The translations under genes and the position numbers were made by a program. A stretch of 10,693 nucleotides of DNA, taken from contig DKBC01000351.1 in assembly GCA_002451065.1 (NCBI GenBank), positions 3,291 through 13,983 on the forward strand. The letters are read 5' to 3'. This stretch comes from Betaproteobacteria bacterium UBA6910 (lineage in GTDB: Bacteria; Pseudomonadota; Gammaproteobacteria; Burkholderiales; UBA6910). This document shows, one piece after another, positions 1 to 9,489 of the stretch. The notes beneath the pieces are model-generated. The model was given only the letters and a program-made list of their open reading frames with translations, was not told where the DNA came from and made no database searches. The number at the start of each line of letters is the position of its first letter. Positions within the stretch are counted from its first letter, which is position 1.

Positions 1-234
1 TTCTGCCTGCTGGACGAGGTGGATGCGCCTCTGGACGATCCCAATACCGAGCGTTTCTGCGGGCTGGTTAGGCGCATGGCGGAGCAGACCCAGTTCCTGT
101 TCGTCAGCCACAACAAGATCACCATGGAGATGGCAGAGCAGTTGATCGGGGTCACCATGCAGGAGCAGGGGGTGTCCCATGTGGTGGCCGTGGATATCGA
201 CGAAGCCATGCGCATGAGCGAGAAGGCGGCATGA
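1..234 (+). CDS. smc: Chromosome segregation ATPase SMC, C-terminal end (5'-truncated by window)
   Basis: Only the last 77 codons are present, read in frame from base 1 to the TGA at 232-234. The fragment opens with the Walker B/D-loop of an SMC head domain ([15 protein letters not shown]), with the Asp-Glu pair that coordinates magnesium and activates water. It is followed by the ABC-type switch histidine in FVSHNK and by the usual SMC ending, [23 protein letters not shown] homodimers with ScpA/ScpB organise and help segregate the bacterial chromosome. The hinge, coiled coils and Walker A lie outside the window. The zipA start is 39 bases downstream in the same frame as this stop, as in other betaproteobacteria where smc precedes zipA and ligA. 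I am very confident of the family. Nothing can be said about integrity upstream. Confidence 0.95.
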   Translation, partial: FCLLDEVDAPLDDPNTERFCGLVRRMAEQTQFLFVSHNKITMEMAEQLIGVTMQEQGVSHVVAVDIDEAMRMSEKAA

Positions 235-273
235 GGCGGGCTGCGGGATGTCTGCGGCGACCCGTTTGCTGAT

Positions 274-3373
<3,100 letters not shown>

Positions 3374-3376
3374 TTA

Positions 3377-4303
3377 ATGGCAATCGTGAACAAGGCGGTG
3401 TTTCCGGTGGCGGGCCTGGGGACTCGGTTTCTTCCGGCCACCAAGGCGAGCCCGAAGGAGATGCTGCCCATTGTGGACAAGCCTCTCATCCAGTACGCCG
3501 TGGAAGAGGCGGCAGCAGCCGGGATCACCCAGATGATTTTCGTCACCGGCCGCTCCAAGCGCGCCATCGAGGACCACTTCGACAAGGCCTACGAAATCGA
3601 AGCGGAACTCGCAGCCCGGGGAAAGACCTCGGTGCTGGAGCAGATCCAGCACATGCTTCCGCCCACCGTTTCCTTCGCTTTCGTGCGCCAGGCGGAGGCC
3701 TTGGGACTGGGTCATGCGGTGCTGTGCGCCAAGCCTCTGGTGGGGGACGAGCCCTTCGCGCTGCTGCTGGCGGACGACCTTATCGATTCCAACCCTCCCA
3801 CCATGAGCCACATGGTGGAGGCTTACGGTCGGGAGCGGGTCAGCGTGGTGGCGGTGCAGGAGGTTCCGCGGGAAGAGACCCGCAATTACGGGGTGGTGAA
3901 GGCACTTCCCGCGCGGGCGGGCCTGTATGACATGGAGGCTATCGTCGAGAAGCCGGCGCCGGAGGTGGCGCCTTCCAATCTGGCGGTGGTGGGGCGGTAC
4001 ATACTCACGCCGAGGATCTTCTCCCATCTGGAGCGGGTCACCCGGGGAGCGGGGGGCGAGATTCAGCTGACCGACGGCATTTCCTCCCTGTTGAATGTCG
4101 AAAGGGTGCTGGCGTGTGAATTGAGGGGGCATCGCTACGACTGCGGCAGCAAGATCGGGTATCTCGAGGCCACAGTGGCCTACGCGTTGCGCCACCCCGA
4201 AGTCGGGCCGGAATTCCGCAGCTACCTGGAGTCGGGGGAATGGCGGGTAAACAAGGCTGCGGCAGCGGCGGGCGGCACCGAGGAGCATACTGGCGATTCC
4301 TAA
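3377..4303 (+). CDS. galU: UTP-glucose-1-phosphate uridylyltransferase GalU
   Basis: The 308-residue cytoplasmic enzyme makes UDP-glucose from UTP and glucose-1-phosphate, for lipopolysaccharide, exopolysaccharide and other glycan synthesis. The nucleotide-binding signature GLGTRFLPATKASPKEMLPI is at residues 13-32, LADD at 131-134, the sugar-phosphate lysine in EKP at 191-193, GEIQLTD at 227-233, and YDCGSKIGYLEA at 254-265. These are the usual GalU motifs in the usual order, and the length is normal. A good Shine-Dalgarno sequence (GGGAG, 3365-3369) lies seven bases before the ATG and overlaps the end of ligA. Only three bases separate the two genes, so they are probably co-transcribed. The C-terminal tail after about residue 290 is alanine- and glycine-rich and not informative. 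Related nucleotidyltransferases such as RfbA or GlmU lack this signature combination. Confidence 0.97.
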   Translation: MAIVNKAVFPVAGLGTRFLPATKASPKEMLPIVDKPLIQYAVEEAAAAGITQMIFVTGRSKRAIEDHFDKAYEIEAELAARGKTSVLEQIQHMLPPTVSFAFVRQAEALGLGHAVLCAKPLVGDEPFALLLADDLIDSNPPTMSHMVEAYGRERVSVVAVQEVPREETRNYGVVKALPARAGLYDMEAIVEKPAPEVAPSNLAVVGRYILTPRIFSHLERVTRGAGGEIQLTDGISSLLNVERVLACELRGHRYDCGSKIGYLEATVAYALRHPEVGPEFRSYLESGEWRVNKAAAAAGGTEEHTGDS

Positions 4304-4324
4304 CCATTCACCCGTCAACGCAAG

Positions 4325-4329
4325 AGGAG
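4325..4329 (+). promoter_or_regulatory. Strong ribosome-binding site of the DsrE-like gene
   Basis: AGGAG, inside AAGAGGAGC, lies seven bases before the ATG at 4337 and fixes that start. It is the best Shine-Dalgarno match in the left block. It suggests that this small protein is translated independently of galU and more strongly than its neighbours. Confidence 0.7.
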
Positions 4330-4336
4330 CGATCTT

Positions 4337-4705
4337 ATGGCAGACAAGCTCATGATAATCATGGTGAACACGGATCCGCGGGACGGTCCCGAATTGGGCG
4401 CGCCGTTCTTCCAGGCCACGGTGGCGGCTGCGATGGAATACGAGGTGGAAATGATTCTCACCGGCCGTGCCGGGGAACTGGCCAAGAAGGGCGTGGCGGA
4501 AAAGCTTTATGTAAAGGAAGGCTCCCCCAAGAGCGTGTATGACTTCATGAAGGACGCCCACGAAGCCGGCGTGAAGTTCAAGGTATGCACGCCGACCCTC
4601 GAGCTGTGGGGGGACGATCTTATTCCGGAAATCGAGGAAACCGTGGGCGGCGCCTACGTCATCCAGCAGGCCATGGACGACGACGTGGTCACCTTCACCT
4701 ATTGA
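4337..4705 (+). CDS. DsrE-family small sulfur-relay-like protein
   Basis: This 122-residue soluble protein looks like a DsrE/DsrF/TusD-fold member. It opens with a beta-strand (DKLMIIMVNTDPR), then has the helix APFFQATVAAAMEYEVEMILTG, which is typical of the family. It carries one cysteine, C84, in KVCTPTLELWG, where DsrE-like proteins place their persulfide-carrying cysteine. DsrE relatives pass sulfane sulfur between proteins, for example to TusE in tRNA thiolation or in sulfur oxidation. No partner (tusBCE, dsr or hdr genes) is visible here, so a sulfur-transfer role is inference only. The protein is acidic, especially near its end (ALDE-type stretches such as GDDLIPEIEE and MDDD). Its stop overlaps the start of hpt as TGATG, so the two are translationally coupled. 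The family is fairly sure; the substrate and partner are unknown. Confidence 0.8.
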   Translation: MADKLMIIMVNTDPRDGPELGAPFFQATVAAAMEYEVEMILTGRAGELAKKGVAEKLYVKEGSPKSVYDFMKDAHEAGVKFKVCTPTLELWGDDLIPEIEETVGGAYVIQQAMDDDVVTFTY

Positions 4706-5250
4706 TGCTGCCACCGGACGAGGCGAGGCGAATTCTGGAAACTGCGGAGCGGGTGTGTTCCGCCGCCGAGGTGTCCGGAGCGGTCCAGCGTATCGCCGCG
4801 GAAATCCGGGAACGGCTATCCGCGGCCAACCCTCTTGTGCTCTCCGTCATGGGCGGTGCCGTGGTATTCACGGGACAGTTGCTGCCTCTCCTGGATTTTC
4901 CCCTCGACTTCGATTACATCCACGTGTCCCGCTATCACGGGGATACCAGCGGCGGCGCCATCCACTGGACGGTGCGACCCAACTCCCGGGTCCGGGGCCG
5001 CGCGGTGCTGGTCTTGGACGACATTCTCGACCAGGGTGAAACGCTCGCCGAGATCAGGAAACGGGTCATGGAAATGGGCGCGAAATCGTTCTACAGCGCG
5101 GTTTTCGCCGACAAGGATTTGGGCCGGGACAAGCCGATTCGTCCCGACTTTGTCGGGGTGACCGTTCCCGACCGTTACGTATTCGGGTTCGGCATGGATG
5201 TCCGTGGCGGCTGGCGCAACCTTCCGGAAATCTATGCCCTCAAGAGCTGA
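4705..5250 (+). CDS. hpt: Hypoxanthine(-guanine) phosphoribosyltransferase
   Basis: The 181-residue type I phosphoribosyltransferase joins hypoxanthine or guanine to PRPP, giving IMP or GMP in purine salvage. The PRPP-binding signature VLVLDDILDQGETL is at residues 101-114, with the acidic pair D105/D106. The flexible-loop region (HVSRYHGDTSGG) is at 73-84. A purine-binding segment follows, with K137 and then RPDFVGVTVPDRYVFGFGMD at 146-165, close to the KPDFVG..PDKFVVGY..D pattern of hypoxanthine enzymes. R171 fits the pyrophosphate-binding arginine. I chose the ATG at 4705 because it overlaps the preceding stop (TGATG) and gives the family's normal length; longer versions only add the preceding gene read out of frame. 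The neighbouring mtnP would release hypoxanthine from methylthioinosine, giving a local substrate link. Hypoxanthine versus guanine preference cannot be read from sequence alone. Confidence 0.9.
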   Translation: MLPPDEARRILETAERVCSAAEVSGAVQRIAAEIRERLSAANPLVLSVMGGAVVFTGQLLPLLDFPLDFDYIHVSRYHGDTSGGAIHWTVRPNSRVRGRAVLVLDDILDQGETLAEIRKRVMEMGAKSFYSAVFADKDLGRDKPIRPDFVGVTVPDRYVFGFGMDVRGGWRNLPEIYALKS

Positions 5251-5285
5251 AGGCTTCGTCTGGCGCCAGCCGGTCTGAGTCGCGG

Positions 5286-5291
5286 TACAAT
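5286..5291 (+). promoter_or_regulatory. Possible -10 element upstream of mtnP
   Basis: TACAAT in the 90-base gap between hpt and mtnP matches a sigma-70 -10 box and would give a leader of roughly 45 bases. I see no convincing -35 element 16-18 bases upstream and no TG extension. It could be chance; reading through from hpt remains possible. Confidence 0.2.
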
Positions 5292-5340
5292 CCAACGCTC
5301 CTCAAGCATCCACCACTGCTTCCCACCCGATAAACCAGGC

Positions 5341-6084
5341 ATGCTGGCCATCATTGGCGGATCTGGCCTCACACAGCTTTCCAACTTGGAAGTAACGCGG
5401 CACCAGGTCGTGCGCACGCCTTACGGCGAACCGTCGGCTCCGCTGATTTTCGGCAACCTTCGCGGTCGCGAGGTGATCTTCCTGGCGCGCCACGGCTTCG
5501 GCCACACCATTGCGCCCCATGAGGTCAATTACCGCGCCAACATCTGGGCCCTTCATGCCCTCGGAGTGTCGCGAGTCGTCTCCGTTGCGTCAGTGGGGGG
5601 CATTCGACCGGAGTTGGGGCCGGGGGTGCTGGCGGTGCCGGACCAGATTCTCGATTACACCCACGGGCGCAGGAACACCTACTTCGAGGGCGATCTGCCC
5701 GTAACCCACGTGGATTTCACCCATCCCTACTGCGAAGCGCTGCGGGCGCAGTGCATTGCCGCGGCTACACGGGCCGCAGAGGACGTCGTGGCGGGCGGCG
5801 TGTACGCCGCAAGCCAAGGGCCGCGGCTGGAGAGCGCCGCCGAAATCAACCGGCTGGAGCGGGACGGGGCCGACATGGTGGGCATGACCGGGATGCCCGA
5901 GGCGGCTCTGGCCCGCGAACTCGAGCTCTGCTACGCGGCGATCGCGATGGTGGTCAATCACGCGGCGGGAAGGGGCGAGAGCGCCCACGCCATCCGCCTG
6001 GAGGATGTCAACCGCGTGCTGCGACAGGCGGTGGCCCGTGTGCACACAGTCCTTGAACAGGTGGTGGAGATCGATGGCAGTTAG
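5341..6084 (+). CDS. mtnP: S-methyl-5'-thioinosine (or thioadenosine) phosphorylase
   Basis: This 247-residue enzyme belongs to the MTA phosphorylase branch of purine nucleoside phosphorylases. Visible motifs are the phosphate-binding start IIGGSGL (4-10), [24 protein letters not shown] split across 48-71, VGGI (85-88), the ribose/base region [19 protein letters not shown] (173-191), and VVNHAAG (204-210). Methylthioadenosine enzymes carry two aspartates in that last segment, which hold the adenine amino group. Here they are N206 and A208, as I recall for the Pseudomonas methylthioinosine phosphorylase. I therefore infer a preference for 6-oxopurine substrate: MTI plus phosphate gives hypoxanthine and methylthioribose-1-phosphate. 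Adjacent hpt would recapture the hypoxanthine. The ATG follows only a weak ribosome-binding site (CCAGG), but the first conserved strand begins immediately, so no longer form is needed. The end overlaps def by 11 bases. Confidence 0.9.
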   Translation: MLAIIGGSGLTQLSNLEVTRHQVVRTPYGEPSAPLIFGNLRGREVIFLARHGFGHTIAPHEVNYRANIWALHALGVSRVVSVASVGGIRPELGPGVLAVPDQILDYTHGRRNTYFEGDLPVTHVDFTHPYCEALRAQCIAAATRAAEDVVAGGVYAASQGPRLESAAEINRLERDGADMVGMTGMPEAALARELELCYAAIAMVVNHAAGRGESAHAIRLEDVNRVLRQAVARVHTVLEQVVEIDGS

Positions 6085-6607
6085 GGACGTCCTGAAAATG
6101 GGGGATCCGCGGCTGCTGCAGCCGGCGTCGCCGGTGGACAAGTTCGGCACCCGGGATCTGGAAGAGCTGCTGCAGGACATGCGGGACACCATGCATGCCC
6201 TCAATGGAGCGGGCCTCGCGGCGCCCCAGATCGGGGTTGGCCTCCAGGTGGTGATCTTCGAGGTGCAGCGGAATCCTCGTTACCCGGATGCCGAGGAGGT
6301 ACCGTACACGGAGCTGATCAATCCTGTGCTGACGCCGGTCGGCGAGGCCATGGAGGAGGGATGGGAAGGATGCCTGTCGGTGCCCGGCATGCGGGGCCTG
6401 GTGCCGCGGTTCCAGCGGCTGCGCTACCGCGGGTTCGATCCCAAGGGTAACGCCATCGAGCGTGACGTGACCGGGTTTCACTCGCGGGTGGTGCAGCACG
6501 AATGCGACCACCTCATGGGAATCCTGTATCCGATGCGGATCCGCGATTTGCGCAATTTCGGCTTTACCGAAGTCCTGTTCCCCGATCTCGAAGTGATGGA
6601 CGAGTAG
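6074..6607 (+). CDS. def: Peptide deformylase
   Basis: The 177-residue metalloenzyme removes the formyl group from the starting methionine of new proteins. All three family motifs are intact: [10 protein letters not shown] (45-54), EGCLSVPG (98-105) with metal ligand C100, and QHECDH (141-146) with ligands H142 and H146 and catalytic E143. I chose the ATG at 6074 because it gives the conserved [10 protein letters not shown] start, has GGAG at 6066-6069, and overlaps the mtnP end by only 11 bases; the in-frame upstream codons lie wholly inside mtnP. The stretch [17 protein letters not shown] and the short tail resemble the PDF1A type found in mitochondria and some proteobacteria more than the E. 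coli enzyme. The gene is not beside fmt, so a second deformylase may exist elsewhere in the genome. Activity is likely. Confidence 0.96.
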   Translation: MAVRDVLKMGDPRLLQPASPVDKFGTRDLEELLQDMRDTMHALNGAGLAAPQIGVGLQVVIFEVQRNPRYPDAEEVPYTELINPVLTPVGEAMEEGWEGCLSVPGMRGLVPRFQRLRYRGFDPKGNAIERDVTGFHSRVVQHECDHLMGILYPMRIRDLRNFGFTEVLFPDLEVMDE

Positions 6608-6652
6608 GGCTGCATCTTTCCTTTCGGGGATGGCGGCTGCGAATCACCGCGC

Positions 6653-7459
6653 TCAACGAAGCCCTCGAGCGGCGGTGGCAAAGAGGGGAATAATCGGGGC
6701 ATCATCGATCGGCCCCAGTCCCAGCCTTATGCCCACCAGGAATGCGTCGTAGCCGTTTTCTCCGTTCTGTACCTCGGCGAAAACAGCCCAGTCCGACTCA
6801 GTTTTGGGTGCCGGGCTGAATTCGAGCCCGAAGTAACCCAGGTCGAAATCTCCGCCATTGTATCCACCGTAGAAATTGAATCTCTTGGTGCCGTAACTTG
6901 CAGCGTAGTTGATCTCGCCGTAGTAGAAATCAGATTCGGAAATCCTGCGCGCGCCGCCGTACACATACCACGCGCCGTCGGGATACCAGTGGACTTCGCC
7001 GATACGGTAGTCCCTGTTGGTCAGCCCTTCAAGGTTGCTGTCGAGCCGCCCGATCTGACCGGCGAGGGCGATGATCCCCAGGTAAAGCTCACCTTCAACG
7101 CCGTACACGGAGATGCGCCTCTTGCCCCCAGGCAGGTCGTCGGTGGCAGGCGCATCAAACTTCTGCGTGGCGGCGATGACGCCCAGCAGGCCGCGATCCC
7201 CGTTTTGCCAATAAGCGTGCCCTCCGACGCCGAAGGCCGACTCGCCGGCAACATCGTCTAGCAGTCCCTCGAGGTGAGTCCCGAACTGGTTGGCGATAGG
7301 CAAGGTAAGCGTGCCATATGCGGACTTGACCGTGTCGCCGTCCAAACTGCCAAAGAAAAGTTCTCCGCTTGCCGCCGGAGACCTCGGCTCGCCGCCTGCA
7401 GCGCCACATGCCATGCCCAGCAGAATAGCGACCGCCACGAGCCGTCCAGAATGCTCCAT
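6653..7459 (-). CDS. Exported, probably outer-membrane beta-barrel protein of unknown function
   Basis: The 268-residue protein begins with a signal peptide: basic R6, then the hydrophobic run LVAVAILLGMACGAA, with likely cleavage near AAG-G at 21-24. The mature part is rich in Gly, Tyr, Phe and Asn. It alternates polar and hydrophobic residues as in amphipathic beta-strands (GELYLGIIALAGQIG, AWYVYGGARRI, RFNFYGGYNG, WAVFAEVQNG, DAFLVGIRLGLG). Loops carry aspartate and glycine. This suggests a monomeric 8-12-strand barrel, perhaps YfaZ- or porin-like, but I cannot name a family. The last strand ends near residue 249 and is followed by a tail of about 19 residues rather than a C-terminal aromatic. 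The ATG lies five bases after the acyltransferase stop with only weak Shine-Dalgarno (AGAG). It is the last gene of the leftward operon. A 60-base sample inside it had about 47% GC, lower than its surroundings. Confidence 0.75.
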   Translation of the reverse strand: MEHSGRLVAVAILLGMACGAAGGEPRSPAASGELFFGSLDGDTVKSAYGTLTLPIANQFGTHLEGLLDDVAGESAFGVGGHAYWQNGDRGLLGVIAATQKFDAPATDDLPGGKRRISVYGVEGELYLGIIALAGQIGRLDSNLEGLTNRDYRIGEVHWYPDGAWYVYGGARRISESDFYYGEINYAASYGTKRFNFYGGYNGGDFDLGYFGLEFSPAPKTESDWAVFAEVQNGENGYDAFLVGIRLGLGPIDDAPIIPLFATAARGLR

Positions 7460-7464
7460 CGGCT

Positions 7465-8112
7465 CTATGGCGCCAAAGTGCCCATCGCGCTGGCAATCGG
7501 GGGCAGGTCGACGCCCAATTGACGCTTGAGCAACGGTTGAAGCAAATCGCGGGTGAGCAATATCTTCATGGCGTAGTCTCCGGGGAGGATGGTGGTGCCA
7601 GCGGTGAAACCAAGCTTGCGATAGAAGCGTACCAACTCCCGCCCGGTCTTGTCCCGGGGCTCAGTCGTCACACCAACTTTCCGGTATCCCATGAGATAGA
7701 CGATCAGAAACACCAATCCCGCCGTCTTGGTTCCAACACCATGGTTCTCGTATTCAAGCGATACCACGGCGGAATCGACGAAATAGTCTGTTCCTTCCAC
7801 GGTCGGTTGCCCCGGCTCTTCCGCGAATCCGAACGCGTACCCCTCCAACTTTTCGTCGATCTGCAGCAGCAGCAGGAACGCATCCTCGCTTTCGACGCAC
7901 TCCATGATGTCTTCCGCACTGTATACGTTGTCCTCCGCGCCGAAGATTTGATGCTCCAGCTCCAGCATTCGGGACAGCGTCGGCTGGTCCAGACTCTCTG
8001 CAAGTGCGAGCACCACCTTCTTCCCGACGAGACGCGTGAGCCGTTCCGCGAGGGCGCTCAGTGCGTGCTCCACTACCGGGCGATGGTTGCCGAATCTCTC
8101 CAGACCGATCAC
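7465..8112 (-). CDS. GNAT-family N-acyltransferase
   Basis: The 215-residue soluble protein has a GNAT core at about 45-185. Motif A is seen as the strand VDSAVVSLE followed by the acyl-CoA pyrophosphate loop YENHGVGTKTAG (121-132), a variant of the R/Q-x-x-G-x-G/A loop, and a helix. Motif B is seen as ELVRFYRKLGF (159-169). An N-terminal helical extension of about 40 residues and a C-terminal tail (LLQPLLKRQLGVDLPP) flank the core. GNAT enzymes move acetyl or other acyl groups from CoA to amines. The substrate is unknown. Because an amine-forming decarboxylase sits two genes upstream, an amine product is a reasonable guess. The GTG start is supported by AGGA six bases before it. The DUF3326 gene ends 57 bases upstream in the same frame. 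A 13-codon frame (ATG at 8150) ends over this GTG. Confidence 0.8.
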   Translation of the reverse strand: MIGLERFGNHRPVVEHALSALAERLTRLVGKKVVLALAESLDQPTLSRMLELEHQIFGAEDNVYSAEDIMECVESEDAFLLLLQIDEKLEGYAFGFAEEPGQPTVEGTDYFVDSAVVSLEYENHGVGTKTAGLVFLIVYLMGYRKVGVTTEPRDKTGRELVRFYRKLGFTAGTTILPGDYAMKILLTRDLLQPLLKRQLGVDLPPIASAMGTLAP

Positions 8113-8118
8113 CGTTTT

Positions 8119-8122
8119 TCCT
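8119..8122 (-). promoter_or_regulatory. Ribosome-binding site fixing the GTG start of the acyltransferase
   Basis: On the minus strand AGGA is followed by six bases (AAAACG) and then GTG at 8112-8110. The next in-frame codons upstream, back to the preceding TAG at 8172-8170, contain no ATG, GTG or TTG, so this is the only well-placed start. Confidence 0.6.
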
Positions 8123-8169
8123 GCAGCTTCCCGTAAATGCCTCGAATCATGCGCTTTCGCGGGCCGCAG

Positions 8170-9489
8170 CTAAGAAGCCGGCCCTTCGGTTACCGTATCG
8201 GCCAGGGGGCGCCTCACGGAAGCAGGCTTGATTCCGGCCCTCAGGGAAGCGACAACCCCGGCGGCCTCCCAGTAGTTGTCGACAAGGTAAAGCTGATCGG
8301 ATGCCCACGGCAGCGCATCGATCGCGTTGTGCATGATGTTGCGGTTCTCACGTACAGCGATCACCGGGATGCCCTGGTCCAGAGCCGCTAGCGTAGGGAG
8401 CCCGACGCAGCCGTCGGGAATTACCAGGCAGGAGACATCCTCCACCGTGAGCACGCCTGGCAGCGAGCTTCCCTGGACGTTCTTGACGATTCGGGGGCTG
8501 CGCTGCAGTCCCCTGAGGACGCACATGAAGTAGCCGGAGGAAATCGCTTCCGCGGCCATGCGCGCATCCACCGCGCCGAGGTCGAGATTTGCCACCTCCA
8601 TGGATTCCTCCATCGGCGAATGAGCCGCGGGAATGTCATAGAGGCTCGAAATCGCGTGCGTGAACATGGCTTCCACGCCGCCCCACGGATTAATCATCTC
8701 GCCGCGCTTTTCGTAATATTCCGTGTAATAACTCGATGGCATGAGGACGCGGCTGGAGACCGCAAGCGCGTCGTAGTTGCCCTTTCGGGCATCCAGCACT
8801 TGTAGCAGGCCCTCCCAGCGCTCCACGCGGCCGACCGCACGCCCGGACGCGGAATATAGGGAGCGCAGACGGACCGGGGGATAGAGGCGCACCAGCCCTG
8901 AGACGTTCAGACCATACGACGCCCTTGCTGCGCTTACGGAATTCACCGCAATGTCGACTAGGCGGTGATCCTCGTGCTCGTCGATCACCACCAGCACCCG
9001 GTTATTGCGCACCGGCTGCAGGCCAATGGTTCCCATCATGAGGCGGGAAATGATACTGCCTTCCACGTAAAGCGCGTTGTGCGGTAGGTCGATGATGTCT
9101 GATGCATTGACCACGTTGGGGTGAGTGATGACGGTGTCCGAGAGCGCCGCCAACAGGCGGGCGACAGGCCCCGCGTCGCCCGCGTGGCCACCAATCTCGG
9201 CGCCGATACCCGTGGGCACGATCAGGACCGAGGTGAAGCGGTGCGTATTCTCGACGCGCCGCTGGCGATAGTCGAAAATGGAGCAGGTGTGGCGGATCTC
9301 CTCCTCAATAAGCCCTTCGACAACACCGATTTCGCAGCGATACGCGTCTTCTGAGGTCCCCGTAACGACAAACCTGACCGGAAGCAGCGATCCTCCCAGT
9401 CGGGCAGCCACCTTACCCGCAAGGTATGGCAAGAGCTTGCGATGGCCCGGGATCGCCGGAACCTCGAATTCTTCCTCGTATACGATCAT
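8170..9489 (-). CDS. DUF3326-family protein of unknown function
   Basis: The 439-residue protein carries the DUF3326 pattern as I recall it from cyanobacterial and other homologues. SVLIVPTGIGAEIGGHAGDA is at 87-106, followed by PVARLLAALSDTVITHPNVV (108-127), NALYVEG (138-144), the switch to RNNRVLVVID (161-170), and AVSSRVL (243-249). GGVEAMFTHAIS and IPAAHSP follow at 270-292, and CVGLPTLAAL (361-370) and AVRENRNIM (378-386) near the end. No function is known to me. The cytoplasmic location is inferred from the absence of a signal or membrane segment. About 87 residues precede the core, starting MIVYEEEFEVP. I chose the ATG at 9489 because it overlaps the upstream decarboxylase TGA as ATGA; an ATG at 9507 would add six residues and a 22-base overlap. 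Neither has a strong Shine-Dalgarno, so translation is probably coupled. Its partner enzymes suggest a role in making a modified amine. Confidence 0.85.
   Translation of the reverse strand: MIVYEEEFEVPAIPGHRKLLPYLAGKVAARLGGSLLPVRFVVTGTSEDAYRCEIGVVEGLIEEEIRHTCSIFDYRQRRVENTHRFTSVLIVPTGIGAEIGGHAGDAGPVARLLAALSDTVITHPNVVNASDIIDLPHNALYVEGSIISRLMMGTIGLQPVRNNRVLVVIDEHEDHRLVDIAVNSVSAARASYGLNVSGLVRLYPPVRLRSLYSASGRAVGRVERWEGLLQVLDARKGNYDALAVSSRVLMPSSYYTEYYEKRGEMINPWGGVEAMFTHAISSLYDIPAAHSPMEESMEVANLDLGAVDARMAAEAISSGYFMCVLRGLQRSPRIVKNVQGSSLPGVLTVEDVSCLVIPDGCVGLPTLAALDQGIPVIAVRENRNIMHNAIDALPWASDQLYLVDNYWEAAGVVASLRAGIKPASVRRPLADTVTEGPAS

Noticed and set aside
3374..4714. A 446-codon open frame on the minus strand opposite galU and the DsrE-like gene
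   Set aside because: It is the shadow of two clear genes. The translated sequence has no family motif and the biased composition of antisense reading.
5260..5269. Perfect 10-base palindrome CTGGCGCCAG after hpt
   Set aside because: It has no loop and no T-run, so it is not an intrinsic terminator, and it is too short to call as an operator without other copies.
7403..7459. Possible lipoprotein signal in the barrel protein (C18 after LLGMA)
   Set aside because: The residues before the cysteine, G-M-A, do not fit a normal lipobox with Leu at -3. A signal-peptidase I site at AAG-G just downstream fits better.
7519..8136. A 205-codon plus-strand frame opposite the acyltransferase
   Set aside because: The minus-strand frame has GNAT motifs, a ribosome-binding site and tight operon spacing; the plus-strand product shows no domain.
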